Below, in pieces: positions 33,343-41,958 of a DNA stretch of 64,000 nt. Numbering within the stretch: position 1 is the stretch's first letter; each line of letters opens with the position of its first letter. The notes under the pieces are model-generated. The model did not search any database and had not been told where the DNA came from. It saw only the letters and a list, made by a program, of their open reading frames with translations. The translations under genes and the position numbers were made by a program. Source of the stretch: Lysobacterales bacterium (lineage in GTDB: Bacteria > Pseudomonadota > Gammaproteobacteria > Xanthomonadales > Xanthomonadaceae); assembly GCA_020442465.1 (NCBI GenBank), contig JAGRJY010000043.1:62001-126000 (forward strand), in the 5' to 3' direction.

Positions 33343-36300
33343 ATGGGGCCGGTCTCAGGGCGGAATCATGTTCTGACGTGCAGCGTCTTGCTGGTCACGT
33401 TTGCCGCGCTCGTAGGATTTGCGAACGCGCGAGAAACGGTCGGCGCGGACACTGCGGGTCATGGGCCATCAGAGCGCTCAGCAGCAATCTGGGACTCGGT
33501 CCAGAGCATTCCAAAGCCCGATGTCACCAAGGATGTGACCAAGGTCGCTGGGCCTGTCACCATCAATTCGCTGTCCGGCTCCTGGTATGACCCGTCGAGG
33601 CCAGGAGACGGCTTCTTTGTCAGCGTTGCAGAGACGCCCGAGGGGCCGAAGATCGTGCTCGCGTTCTTCGGGTTTGCCGCAGACAGTTCGCGAGTTTGGT
33701 TGCTTGCGGACCCGGTCTCGCCGCGGATTGACGGGGTTTCATTCACGGCCACGGCATACCGCTATGTGGGTGCCCCGTTTGGGCGTGCCGGGGCAGTCGA
33801 GGCCACAGTATGGGGTTCCATCGAATTCACTGTCAGCGCGTGCGGCAGAGCGCAAGCAACGATTCGTCCCACAACGGGTTCGGAGAAGAGCATGTCGCTG
33901 GTGCAGCTGCTCGACAACTCCGGCCCTGGATGTCTCGACAACAAGCCCAAGAGGGCGTTCCACTCAGTGGGTGGTCTCTCGGGCGCTTGGTACAACGCCC
34001 TCAGCCCAGGCGACGGCTACTTCACGGTTGCCTCGGACCAGGGACTGATCTTCGCCTTCTACGGATACGACAAGCTTGGGGAGCCGCTGTGGCTGATCTC
34101 GGAGGCGTATCGAGACTCGGTTCTCCCAGGCGAGTCTATTTCGGTGGGCATGCTCTCATTCTCGGGGGGAAGTTTTTCGAATCCCGCTGCACCGGAGACC
34201 CAATGGGGCACGCTCGACATCACCTTTCGAGATTGTGCCAACGCAACCGCAGTCTTGCAGGGTGCAGACGGCGCGCGCTCAGACGCCCTTACCCGAGTGC
34301 TCCAGAACGCGGGTTCCGTTTGCTTGCCACCGGGATCGTTCGAGGTCAGCCCAGAAACCTTCTTACTGGATAGCAATGGCACGCCCGCATCTATTGACTA
34401 CGCTGTACGCGACAGCGATGGCCAACCAGCATCCGCAAATGCAGTCGAGTTTGTCGGCTACGTTTCTGGGCCCGTACCCCACATCGCCCTTGACCCCGGC
34501 CGGATCACACTTCGAACCTCGGGAAGCGGCCCCGGATTCGGCAAGCTCCGAATGTGGGACCCGGTAACGCAAGCAACCTTGGAAGTCCCATACCTCATCG
34601 CACAACTAATGCCCCGCACGCGCATCGTGGACCTCAGCCTAGTGAGCTCGGGCGCATCGGCCTCACCGGGGCTTGCGGGCAATGTGACACTTCTGCGGAC
34701 AGCCCAGACAGAGGGTATCGCTACCGGCGACATCCTCGTTGCCCCGGACGCGATGATCGGGCGTGTCACCAGCATCGCGGTGGCGGGCACAACGCTCACA
34801 GCGGGCCTGGAGTATGTGCCGCCCAATCAGGCATTCAGCGAATTGAACTTGGCCTTTGTAGGCCTTGCGGACTCCAAACGCAGCAGGGAGCTCAGCAAAA
34901 CGCAATTCAAGTCATCATTTAGGCGCTGCACTGCCGGTGGGCAGGAAATCCAACTTCCGCCTCTACCGAACGTCGATTTCTGGATCAGTGACGTGCGCCC
35001 AGAGCTCGAGTTCGATGTGAGCTCCTCGACACAGTTCAAGCGAGCCGCGCTTCGTTTTGTTCTCAACGGCGCGCTCGACGGAACCCTGGTCCCTCCTTCT
35101 GCGCTGCGCGACGTCACTATCGCATGCTCAGTCGGCGTCGACTTCACGATTCCGGTGTTTCATTCTGGGCTTGTGGGAGTCGGCCCCAGTGGATCGCTGT
35201 CCGGAGGCCTCGAGTTCGAACTGGAGGGCGGCCAGAACACGGCGCTTGAGCTGAGTGCTCAGTTTGCAGTGGACACAATCGTTGGGCTCGACTTTGAGGC
35301 CGGCAGAACCATATTTCAGACACAGCCTGGCCTGGGTACGGAGGGATACGGGCGCCTTGCAATCACGCCCACGAACAACTCCGGCCCTTCCACCATGACC
35401 CTTCGACCATTTGTACGGGGGGGGCTAGGCGTCACTGCGGAGCTCCTGGGTGCGTTCAATGTGAACGTGGCGCAATGCTCAGCGGAAATAGTGACCCTTG
35501 AAGCCTCCTTGCCAAGCCAAGCCCAGTTTGGGGATCCGCTATCAATCTGCGACGCGGGATACCGGGGCCCGGTTCACCGCTCTGCCTTCGAACTCAATGG
35601 GTCTGCACAACTGCAGCTTGAGTGCAGTACTTTGGGGGGCGCGCTGGGACTTGGCTTCTCGTTCACCTTCGCGAGCGCAACCTTTCCGTTTGTGTCAAAG
35701 GTTCTGAGCGAGTCGCCCACGATATCGTTGGCGTCACCAAGCTGTGGAGCCGCGTGCACGGCCGGTCAAACCGTCCCAATTAGTATGACTATCTCTCAGC
35801 CCAATGTGCCAACAGCGCCGCTGTCTGGTGAGGCGCGGCTCATCCAGTGCCAAGGGGAAAGCACGCAGGTGCTCGCGCGGGCCGGCTTTTCGGGGGTGGG
35901 CTCGCAGCAAGTTGGCCTCTCGTTTGCAGCCCCACAAACATCCTCCGTCACGCTGCTGCCGCGCTTTATTGATAGGCATGGGCGCTACTTTGGTGGCGCG
36001 CCAAGAACCGTGGCCCTTTCGCCAGGAAGCGGTTCAACGGTCGAGTACTTCGACACGCCAGGAGTGCGTTACACCTGCCCGTATGACATCGCCTCTCGCT
36101 ATGCATGGCCGCGGCAAACATCCGGCAACCAGACGTCATTGCGCGTCCCGAGATGGATTCTTGAGGACTTGCCACAGACGAACGTCAATTGGTTCGCCTC
36201 GGCGGGGTCTGGAACCGAGTACGACGTGGCTCCAAATTTCCTTCCTTATTACCCTCGCCTGGGAGAGACCTTCAGCGATGAAGACGAACCTACGCTTCCT

Positions 36301-37047
36301 AACGCCACCAACATTCTTCAGGCCCGATTGTCCAACAGTGGCGAATCGCTGCTCTTGGCGCTTACAACGAAAGCTCCCTTGCCCCCGGAGAAGCGGGTCA
36401 GTCTCGGCATTCTGGTTGACGGAGATCCCGGGAACGTATCGAGTATTGTAAATCGCGAGATTTCTCTCTTCTCCTTCTACTCCGATGCGCGACCCGAGGA
36501 TGCGATCCTGTACGTGACGCCGCCTGCGTTGATCTCCAACGCTGGTATCCCTGTCGAAACGCAATGTCACCAGGGCATCCGCGTTACAGCGGCCGACGAC
36601 ATGCTTTATGCCTCCGTGAGCCGCGCCGGCGTGTCCCACGTTTTCACAATGCGGTTGGCCGCAGGCGCGAACCCGCTCCCCGATATGAGCCAGGAGATGG
36701 CCAGGGTCTACTACTGGAATATCTGGGATGGAGATGCAACAAATAGGGCTTCTCGCAGAGTCGTTGGTACCCGTTTCATACCGGCCCAGAGTCGCTGGGA
36801 GGCTTTCTACAAAGACCAGTTCTCGGCGTTGCATCCAGGTATTGCAGATGGACCGGGATTTGTTTCACTGGGTGAAGTGTCGCCACCGGCAGCGGGTGAG
36901 ATAGTTATTTCGGTACCCTCTGCCCTCCTTCGTCTCCAGCAAAACTCCGTGTGGAATGGGCGCATCCTGGGTCAGATGTCACGCGGGGGGGACGAGTTCG
37001 AGTTCTACATGGACGATAGGACACCTGTCCTCCCCTTCCCGCAATAG
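33343..37047 (+). CDS. large exported protein with tandem WY-PGDG domains
   Basis: A 1234-aa protein. The signal peptide spans about 8-30 (VLTCSVLLVTFAALVGFANA). Two tandem modules of about 130 residues follow: LSGSWYDPSRPGDGFFVSVA with VLAFFGFAADSSRVWLLAD, and LSGAWYNALSPGDGYFTVAS with IFAFYGYDKLGEPLWLISE; each ends with a pair of spaced cysteines. The remaining 800 residues are beta-rich with Ser/Gly/Thr bias and scattered cysteines, with no family I recognise. AAGGAGG 4 bases upstream fixes ATG 33343. It is probably secreted or on the surface. It is framed by two identical 35-bp repeats. Confidence 0.72.
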   Translation: MGPVSGRNHVLTCSVLLVTFAALVGFANARETVGADTAGHGPSERSAAIWDSVQSIPKPDVTKDVTKVAGPVTINSLSGSWYDPSRPGDGFFVSVAETPEGPKIVLAFFGFAADSSRVWLLADPVSPRIDGVSFTATAYRYVGAPFGRAGAVEATVWGSIEFTVSACGRAQATIRPTTGSEKSMSLVQLLDNSGPGCLDNKPKRAFHSVGGLSGAWYNALSPGDGYFTVASDQGLIFAFYGYDKLGEPLWLISEAYRDSVLPGESISVGMLSFSGGSFSNPAAPETQWGTLDITFRDCANATAVLQGADGARSDALTRVLQNAGSVCLPPGSFEVSPETFLLDSNGTPASIDYAVRDSDGQPASANAVEFVGYVSGPVPHIALDPGRITLRTSGSGPGFGKLRMWDPVTQATLEVPYLIAQLMPRTRIVDLSLVSSGASASPGLAGNVTLLRTAQTEGIATGDILVAPDAMIGRVTSIAVAGTTLTAGLEYVPPNQAFSELNLAFVGLADSKRSRELSKTQFKSSFRRCTAGGQEIQLPPLPNVDFWISDVRPELEFDVSSSTQFKRAALRFVLNGALDGTLVPPSALRDVTIACSVGVDFTIPVFHSGLVGVGPSGSLSGGLEFELEGGQNTALELSAQFAVDTIVGLDFEAGRTIFQTQPGLGTEGYGRLAITPTNNSGPSTMTLRPFVRGGLGVTAELLGAFNVNVAQCSAEIVTLEASLPSQAQFGDPLSICDAGYRGPVHRSAFELNGSAQLQLECSTLGGALGLGFSFTFASATFPFVSKVLSESPTISLASPSCGAACTAGQTVPISMTISQPNVPTAPLSGEARLIQCQGESTQVLARAGFSGVGSQQVGLSFAAPQTSSVTLLPRFIDRHGRYFGGAPRTVALSPGSGSTVEYFDTPGVRYTCPYDIASRYAWPRQTSGNQTSLRVPRWILEDLPQTNVNWFASAGSGTEYDVAPNFLPYYPRLGETFSDEDEPTLPNATNILQARLSNSGESLLLALTTKAPLPPEKRVSLGILVDGDPGNVSSIVNREISLFSFYSDARPEDAILYVTPPALISNAGIPVETQCHQGIRVTAADDMLYASVSRAGVSHVFTMRLAAGANPLPDMSQEMARVYYWNIWDGDATNRASRRVVGTRFIPAQSRWEAFYKDQFSALHPGIADGPGFVSLGEVSPPAAGEIVISVPSALLRLQQNSVWNGRILGQMSRGGDEFEFYMDDRTPVLPFPQ

Positions 37048-37394
37048 AGAGAAGCGCAAGGAGAGCTCGAACCCGCATTCTGGCTTGAGATCGGGAGAAG
37101 CCAAAAACGCGTGAACGGCCTCGGCTACATGGAACCAGAAGTGCAGAGGTACAAGGTTGACGATCGCCAACGGATCTTGGTCGTCGAAGGGCCACACTTT
37201 GCAACGGCTTGGGGCGGGTGAAGGTCCGCTTTCGAGATCGTCGGGGTCCTGATCGAAGGTCTGCAATGGGTCGAAATTGCCCCGGGGCAGAATCGGCCAT
37301 GAACGGACCTTCGTTGGGTCCAATTCTCGAAGTCTGGAGGCTCGGCAGAAATCCCCTCAAGAAAGATCAATGCCTCCCCCCAAACTCCGCCTAG
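37048..37394. other. intergenic region with 35-bp repeat, copy 2
   Basis: Between two convergent genes. It contains the second identical repeat (37266-37300) with GGTGAAGGTCCG at 37218-37229. No gene is supported; minus-strand frames here are translations of the repeat. Confidence 0.6.
37266..37300 (+). repeat. 35-bp direct repeat, copy 2
   Basis: Exact match to 32901-32935; the two copies are about 4.4 kb apart and bracket the large exported protein gene. Confidence 0.85.
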
Positions 37395-38543
37395 TCATGG
37401 CTCCTCGAACCCATCCCTAAGCAAGGATGGTGTAGCCCCGCAGCTCCGCCCGAAGAACGCTGTGGGCTCGTCTTGGTCGCGCGAGGTAATGACCAAGTCC
37501 ATGCACCCGTCGCCATCAAGATCGCCCCAAGCCATGTTGTGGAGGCCTTCACTGTTGGTGCTTTGAGCGGTAGTGGAGACCAGGAGCTCACTACCCAGTG
37601 ACCCGTCGCCCGGCACCGGTGTCAGCCCGATGCTGGTTGCGTACTTCGTCACCAGCTCCGGTTGCTCGTCGTTGTCCACGTCGAGGATCGACGACGACCG
37701 GCCGCCGCCTGCGGAAAGCGGATGAAAATCCGCTGCATGCCCGACGTATTGAGCGCCGTTCCAGGTGAGCACTCTCATTGGGCCTACACTCGTCGTGATC
37801 AGGATCTCTTCGAGACCATTACCCTCCATGTCGAATACGAGCATGCTCCTGGCTGAGGAGTGATCCACGCCTGGCAAGGGCGCCGGCGAATCTGTGCCGG
37901 AAAGAAAATTATCCCGTGTTAGGGCATGGACGCCCCCACTGCGGCGCACATGGTAGATGGGTCCTTCACCGGGCCGTGACATTCCAACGCGAATCTCGTG
38001 CACCTCGGCCAAGCGTGTGCTCTGGAATACTTCGACCAGCGGTGCATCGACGGCAAGGTGATAGCCGTATAGCCTCGATGTACTCCCGACGAGCAGCGTT
38101 TTCCCCAACGGGGGGCCGAGATCGACCTCCGTCAGAGGGCGGCGGATTCCTGCGATGACGTCGGCATCAAGCAACACCTGAGGGAGCGTGATTTGGACCG
38201 TAGTCAGGAAGTTGCTACCGCCGATCGCGAGAATCGAGGCCTGGGTATCCTCAGCGATCCAAGCCGCGTTCATCGTGGACCTGAAGCCAACTTCGATCTC
38301 GTCAGAGGCACCAACCAGCTGAAAAGCACCTTGCTCCCACCGGAAAACGCGCACGCCTGCGAAGTAAACCTTGTCAGCCGATCGAATTCCTGCAAGAACC
38401 ACCTCCGGTCGGCCACCTCCGTTGACGTCCCGGATCAAGACCTGACTACTCCAGTAGTCCGTGTCAGGGTCAATGCGGTTGGCTGGACCCAGCTTGAGGG
38501 CTGGAGTCAGTGCACCGGCAAGCGCGAACGCTAATAGACTCAC
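37395..38543 (-). CDS. exported FG-GAP/VCBS-like beta-propeller protein
   Basis: A 382-aa protein with a short signal peptide (MSLLAFALAGALTPA) and FG-GAP/VCBS-like blade motifs: VLIRDVNGGGRPEVVLAGI, MLVFDMEGNGLEEILITT, SSILDVDNDEQPELVTKY and MAWGDLDGDGCMDLVITS, each with a DxDxDGxxD-like calcium-binding loop. It ends LLRDGFEEP, the tail found on chromosomal exported proteins of this window. GTG 38543 is preferred because GGAG lies 9 bases upstream and it begins the signal. It probably folds into a beta-propeller outside the cell; the partner is unknown. Confidence 0.75.
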   Translation of the reverse strand: MSLLAFALAGALTPALKLGPANRIDPDTDYWSSQVLIRDVNGGGRPEVVLAGIRSADKVYFAGVRVFRWEQGAFQLVGASDEIEVGFRSTMNAAWIAEDTQASILAIGGSNFLTTVQITLPQVLLDADVIAGIRRPLTEVDLGPPLGKTLLVGSTSRLYGYHLAVDAPLVEVFQSTRLAEVHEIRVGMSRPGEGPIYHVRRSGGVHALTRDNFLSGTDSPAPLPGVDHSSARSMLVFDMEGNGLEEILITTSVGPMRVLTWNGAQYVGHAADFHPLSAGGGRSSSILDVDNDEQPELVTKYATSIGLTPVPGDGSLGSELLVSTTAQSTNSEGLHNMAWGDLDGDGCMDLVITSRDQDEPTAFFGRSCGATPSLLRDGFEEP

Positions 38544-38657
38544 TTGAGCTTGCTCCAAATCAGCCAGAATCAGAGGTTAATCCATGCGCACATCGGGTTC
38601 GGCCGGCTGGGGCGGTGGGCGCGAGAGCGCAGTAGGTGGCCAGATCTAAGGGCCGCT

Positions 38658-39383
38658 ATGGTAGCCACGATGGATGCAACACACGAGGTGCGGCCCATGT
38701 TTCCGAGTACGCGATGGAGCCTCATTGCCGCTTCGCGCGACAGTGAGGGCGGAAAGCAGCAACTTGAAGAGCTCTGTCGCATCTATCGTGGCTCAATTCA
38801 GAAATTCTTCAGCCGGTACTCTGTTCCAGGGATGGAAACGAACGATGTTGTCCAGGACTTTTTGCTTCATGGGTTCGAGCACGACTTGTTCGGACGCGCC
38901 GATCGCACAACCGGAAGTTTTCGAGCTTATCTAGTCTCGGCCATGCGGCAACACGTGGGGAGGCTCTTGGAGAAGCACCTGGCTGCAAAGCGGGGCGGAG
39001 GAGCGGCGCACGAATCGATCCAGGATGAGGTCTTGGATCCCGACTCTTGCTTGACCGCAGAAGAGCTGTTCGACAGGGCTTTTGTTCGAGACCTGATGCA
39101 ACGTGCGCTGGAATCCCTGAGAAACCTCGCAGTTTCAAGAGGCAAGCTGGCCGAGTTCGATCAGATCGAGCGGTTTCTCATCGAAGAACCGGAGCCAGGA
39201 GACTACGCCCGCATTGCGGCTTCGCTTGGCATGAAGGCCAACACAGTGGCCGTAAGCGTGGCTCGGCTTCGCGCCAAGTTCAAGGAGCTCGTTCGAAATG
39301 AGCTCAGAGAGACGGTGACCTCGGATAGTGAGCTACGGCAGGAGTTTTCGAATCTCAGGCTCATTCAGAATGACAGAGCATGA
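38658..39383 (+). CDS. ECF-like RNA polymerase sigma factor
   Basis: A 241-aa protein. FPSTRWSLIAASRD near the N-terminus, NDVVQDFLLHGFEHDLFGRA (region 2) followed by GSFRAYLVSAMRQHVGRLLE, and a C-terminal region-4 helix-turn-helix (DYARIAASLGMKANTVAVSV, then ARLRAKFKELV) place it among the ECF-like sigma factors that in planctomycetes and some proteobacteria are paired with Ser/Thr kinases. It would direct RNA polymerase to a small regulon. It faces a Ser/Thr kinase gene 65 bp away on the opposite strand. ATG 38658 is preceded by AAGGG; ATG 38670 is the alternative. Confidence 0.8.
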   Translation: MVATMDATHEVRPMFPSTRWSLIAASRDSEGGKQQLEELCRIYRGSIQKFFSRYSVPGMETNDVVQDFLLHGFEHDLFGRADRTTGSFRAYLVSAMRQHVGRLLEKHLAAKRGGGAAHESIQDEVLDPDSCLTAEELFDRAFVRDLMQRALESLRNLAVSRGKLAEFDQIERFLIEEPEPGDYARIAASLGMKANTVAVSVARLRAKFKELVRNELRETVTSDSELRQEFSNLRLIQNDRA

Positions 39384-39448
39384 AGGCCGGAAAGGGCTCC
39401 ACCACGATTACATGGTCTAACCCTACCGGCGGTGTCCGTGCCTTCGGT

Positions 39449-41695
39449 CTAGCGGTTCCTCGATAGAGCGGCGTAAAGACTGTCAATTGGACAAGACGCG
39501 TTCTCTTCTACGATTGCTGGCATGAATTCAAGTGCGGCTTCTTTCGCCATCCGATCCCAGACGCGCGCTGCCTCACTTGGTGGCACACACCAGAACAAGA
39601 CCGCCCTGGTCGCGCGAAATTGCGATTCGGCTTCTTCCAAGGACAGAGGGAACTGCTCCCTCACAAGCTCCTCTCCCCAACGTTCGGACGCTGCGCGAGT
39701 CACCCGAAGCACCATGACAGGATCCGATGTCGATTCGATGGCTCCTTTGAGAAGTGGAAGGCAGGTCTCCGGATTGATCGCGTTCGCGACCTCATCGTCA
39801 TCCGACATGCACGACAGGAACTTGCTTCTGCTTTCCAGAGTTTCGAAGGGCTCTCCATCGAAGCCAGACTGCCCCACAAACCCCAAGTAGTAGCTGTCCG
39901 ACAGATCCCTGATGTCCGCTTCGCTCATGAATTGACTCCAGGGGCGGGCAGACCGCAGGAGCTTCGCAGTCTCCTCGGCCTCCCGAACACGGCTCCTGTG
40001 CCGCAAGTGCTCGATTGTACGGCCCGACGTCGAAACGAGAGACTCTGCTCTCGCGCAAGCGGGAGCCAGAATCTTCAGGTAGCTGCAGACCTTGTACATG
40101 GTCACAGCCTCCACCTCGTCCTTGGGCATAGGCATGGAGGATTCGAAGAACTTCTGAACCCATGTGCGGAAATCAGGCGGGGCGGAGGGGCTGGTTTGCT
40201 CTTCGAATTGGGCCCAGGCTGCGAGGTCGGCGTGGTCCGAATGTTTCATCAGCTCATCGCGCTCCTGCTCACTCAGGCGATACAACATTCGGCCGACAAC
40301 GCGTTCTGCTACTGGCGAGGCATCAACCTGGGTGAGATCTCGGGACAGTGTGGTGAGAATCCAGGCGGTAATGTGTTTGGCGTCGCGCTGCAAATCGAGA
40401 TAGCCCGCCATGCTGGGCTCGGGACGTGGCGCGTATTCCGGGCCGTTTGAGGCCCATCGACCCAGCGCGTTTAAATTGACCTTGCCCTCTTCAACCAAGG
40501 CCTTTCGAATCAGACTTGCGCTTACAACCTCGGTGTATCGCAGCCGATCCTCAGAAATTCGCCAGGACGTCCAAGCGCCAAGTAGAAAAATGGGCATCAG
40601 AGCCGCCACTGCCACACCGGAGATCGACACGGAGTGTCGTTTCATCAGTTGAGAAAGGCGTGCCGTCCAGGCAAGTGGCGTAGCTTCGACCGCGTGACCT
40701 TCACGGTAGCGCCTCAAGTCATCAGCAAGTGCCGCCGCAGTTGCATAGCGATCTGCAGCGTTCTTCTGGAGGCACTTCAGGCAAATTGCCTCGAGGTCAG
40801 CCGGCACGCTCTTTTGTAGCGAGCGCGGCCGTACCGGGGGGTTGGCGACGACGTGTTCCATTGTCTCTTGGGCACTCTTGCCCAACTGGGGTGGACGCCC
40901 AGTGAGACATTCGTAGAGGATGGCTCCGAGACCATACACATCAGTCCGAATACTGAGAGGATCCTGCGCCACCCTGACTTGTTCCGGCGCCATGTAGCTC
41001 GGCGTTCCAGAGATGCCCTGATCTTCTCCGACCGAAAGGTCACTCAATCTCTGCGCCAGGCCAAAGTCGGCAACCTGGGGACGACCACCTTGGTCCAACA
41101 GGATGTTCGCTGGCTTCAAGTCAAGATGGAGAATGCCCAACTGGTGTGCGTAGTTCACGGCTTCCGCCAAGGTCTGAATCAACTCTGCGGCTGCCTTCGC
41201 CGACATTGGGCCTGTCGCACGAATGCTCTCCTGCAGATTTCCGCCACGCACCAATCGCATGGAGACAAAGTGGAGCCCCTCAAATTCACCGGTGTCGTAG
41301 ACCTCTACGATGTTGGGGTGTTGCATCCTTGCTGCTGAGTGAGCCTCCCGTCGCAATCTCTCAATGAATTCGGGTGCAGACCACATGCCATCTATGAGCA
41401 ACTTGATCGCTACGTCACGATCCAAGCTCCTCTGCTTGGCGAGGTACACCACACCCATCCCCCCTTTGCCGAGAAGTGAAATGAGCTCGTATTCACCGAA
41501 GTCCCGCTGATCCGGGTCATCGAGGTTTAATACGAGGGAATTCAGCGCAGAGTCCCGATCAGCCAGGCTCTGATCGGCGTGAGAACGGTTTGTTTGCCAA
41601 AGCGCTAGACGAGCCAGGCGATCCAGCTTCGCGTCGGCATGTTCGCTCGCGGGGGGAGGGATAGTGGGGTCCACAGTCGATTCCTCAGGTTCCAT
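39449..41695 (-). CDS. membrane-anchored Ser/Thr protein kinase (PknB-like)
   Basis: A 748-aa protein. The kinase domain spans about 68-335: glycine loop LLGKGGMGVVYLA (75-87), Lys98 in VAIKLL, HLDLKPANILL (190-200) with Asp192, DFG at 210-212, and PSYMAPEQV. The usual HRD is HLD, so this is a non-RD kinase, which may not need activation-loop phosphorylation. A single membrane helix lies at about 357-377, and about 370 helical residues follow, presumably extracytoplasmic, with no recognised sensor family. It is convergent with the sigma factor gene and is a good candidate to control it (inference). Confidence 0.85.
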   Translation of the reverse strand: MEPEESTVDPTIPPPASEHADAKLDRLARLALWQTNRSHADQSLADRDSALNSLVLNLDDPDQRDFGEYELISLLGKGGMGVVYLAKQRSLDRDVAIKLLIDGMWSAPEFIERLRREAHSAARMQHPNIVEVYDTGEFEGLHFVSMRLVRGGNLQESIRATGPMSAKAAAELIQTLAEAVNYAHQLGILHLDLKPANILLDQGGRPQVADFGLAQRLSDLSVGEDQGISGTPSYMAPEQVRVAQDPLSIRTDVYGLGAILYECLTGRPPQLGKSAQETMEHVVANPPVRPRSLQKSVPADLEAICLKCLQKNAADRYATAAALADDLRRYREGHAVEATPLAWTARLSQLMKRHSVSISGVAVAALMPIFLLGAWTSWRISEDRLRYTEVVSASLIRKALVEEGKVNLNALGRWASNGPEYAPRPEPSMAGYLDLQRDAKHITAWILTTLSRDLTQVDASPVAERVVGRMLYRLSEQERDELMKHSDHADLAAWAQFEEQTSPSAPPDFRTWVQKFFESSMPMPKDEVEAVTMYKVCSYLKILAPACARAESLVSTSGRTIEHLRHRSRVREAEETAKLLRSARPWSQFMSEADIRDLSDSYYLGFVGQSGFDGEPFETLESRSKFLSCMSDDDEVANAINPETCLPLLKGAIESTSDPVMVLRVTRAASERWGEELVREQFPLSLEEAESQFRATRAVLFWCVPPSEAARVWDRMAKEAALEFMPAIVEENASCPIDSLYAALSRNR

Positions 41696-41958
41696 GGACG
41701 GTACATAACGGAAAAGCTCCCTACTATGACAACCGAATCGCCTTCAGAAGCGAAGAACGCGTTCCGCTGGCCTGCGGCACACGAGTTCGGTGAAATGTTG
41801 GGGCCTGTAGGGGCAGTCTTGACGGTCCGCTCAGGGTCGTCTATCGCCGTCCGACGCTGGTCAGTCCCAGATGATCGTCGTCGGAAGCCTGATCGGGCTC
41901 GAACGGTTCAGTAGTGACGACCTCCAGGCGCACGCACGTGCTTATCGAACTGAGCATT

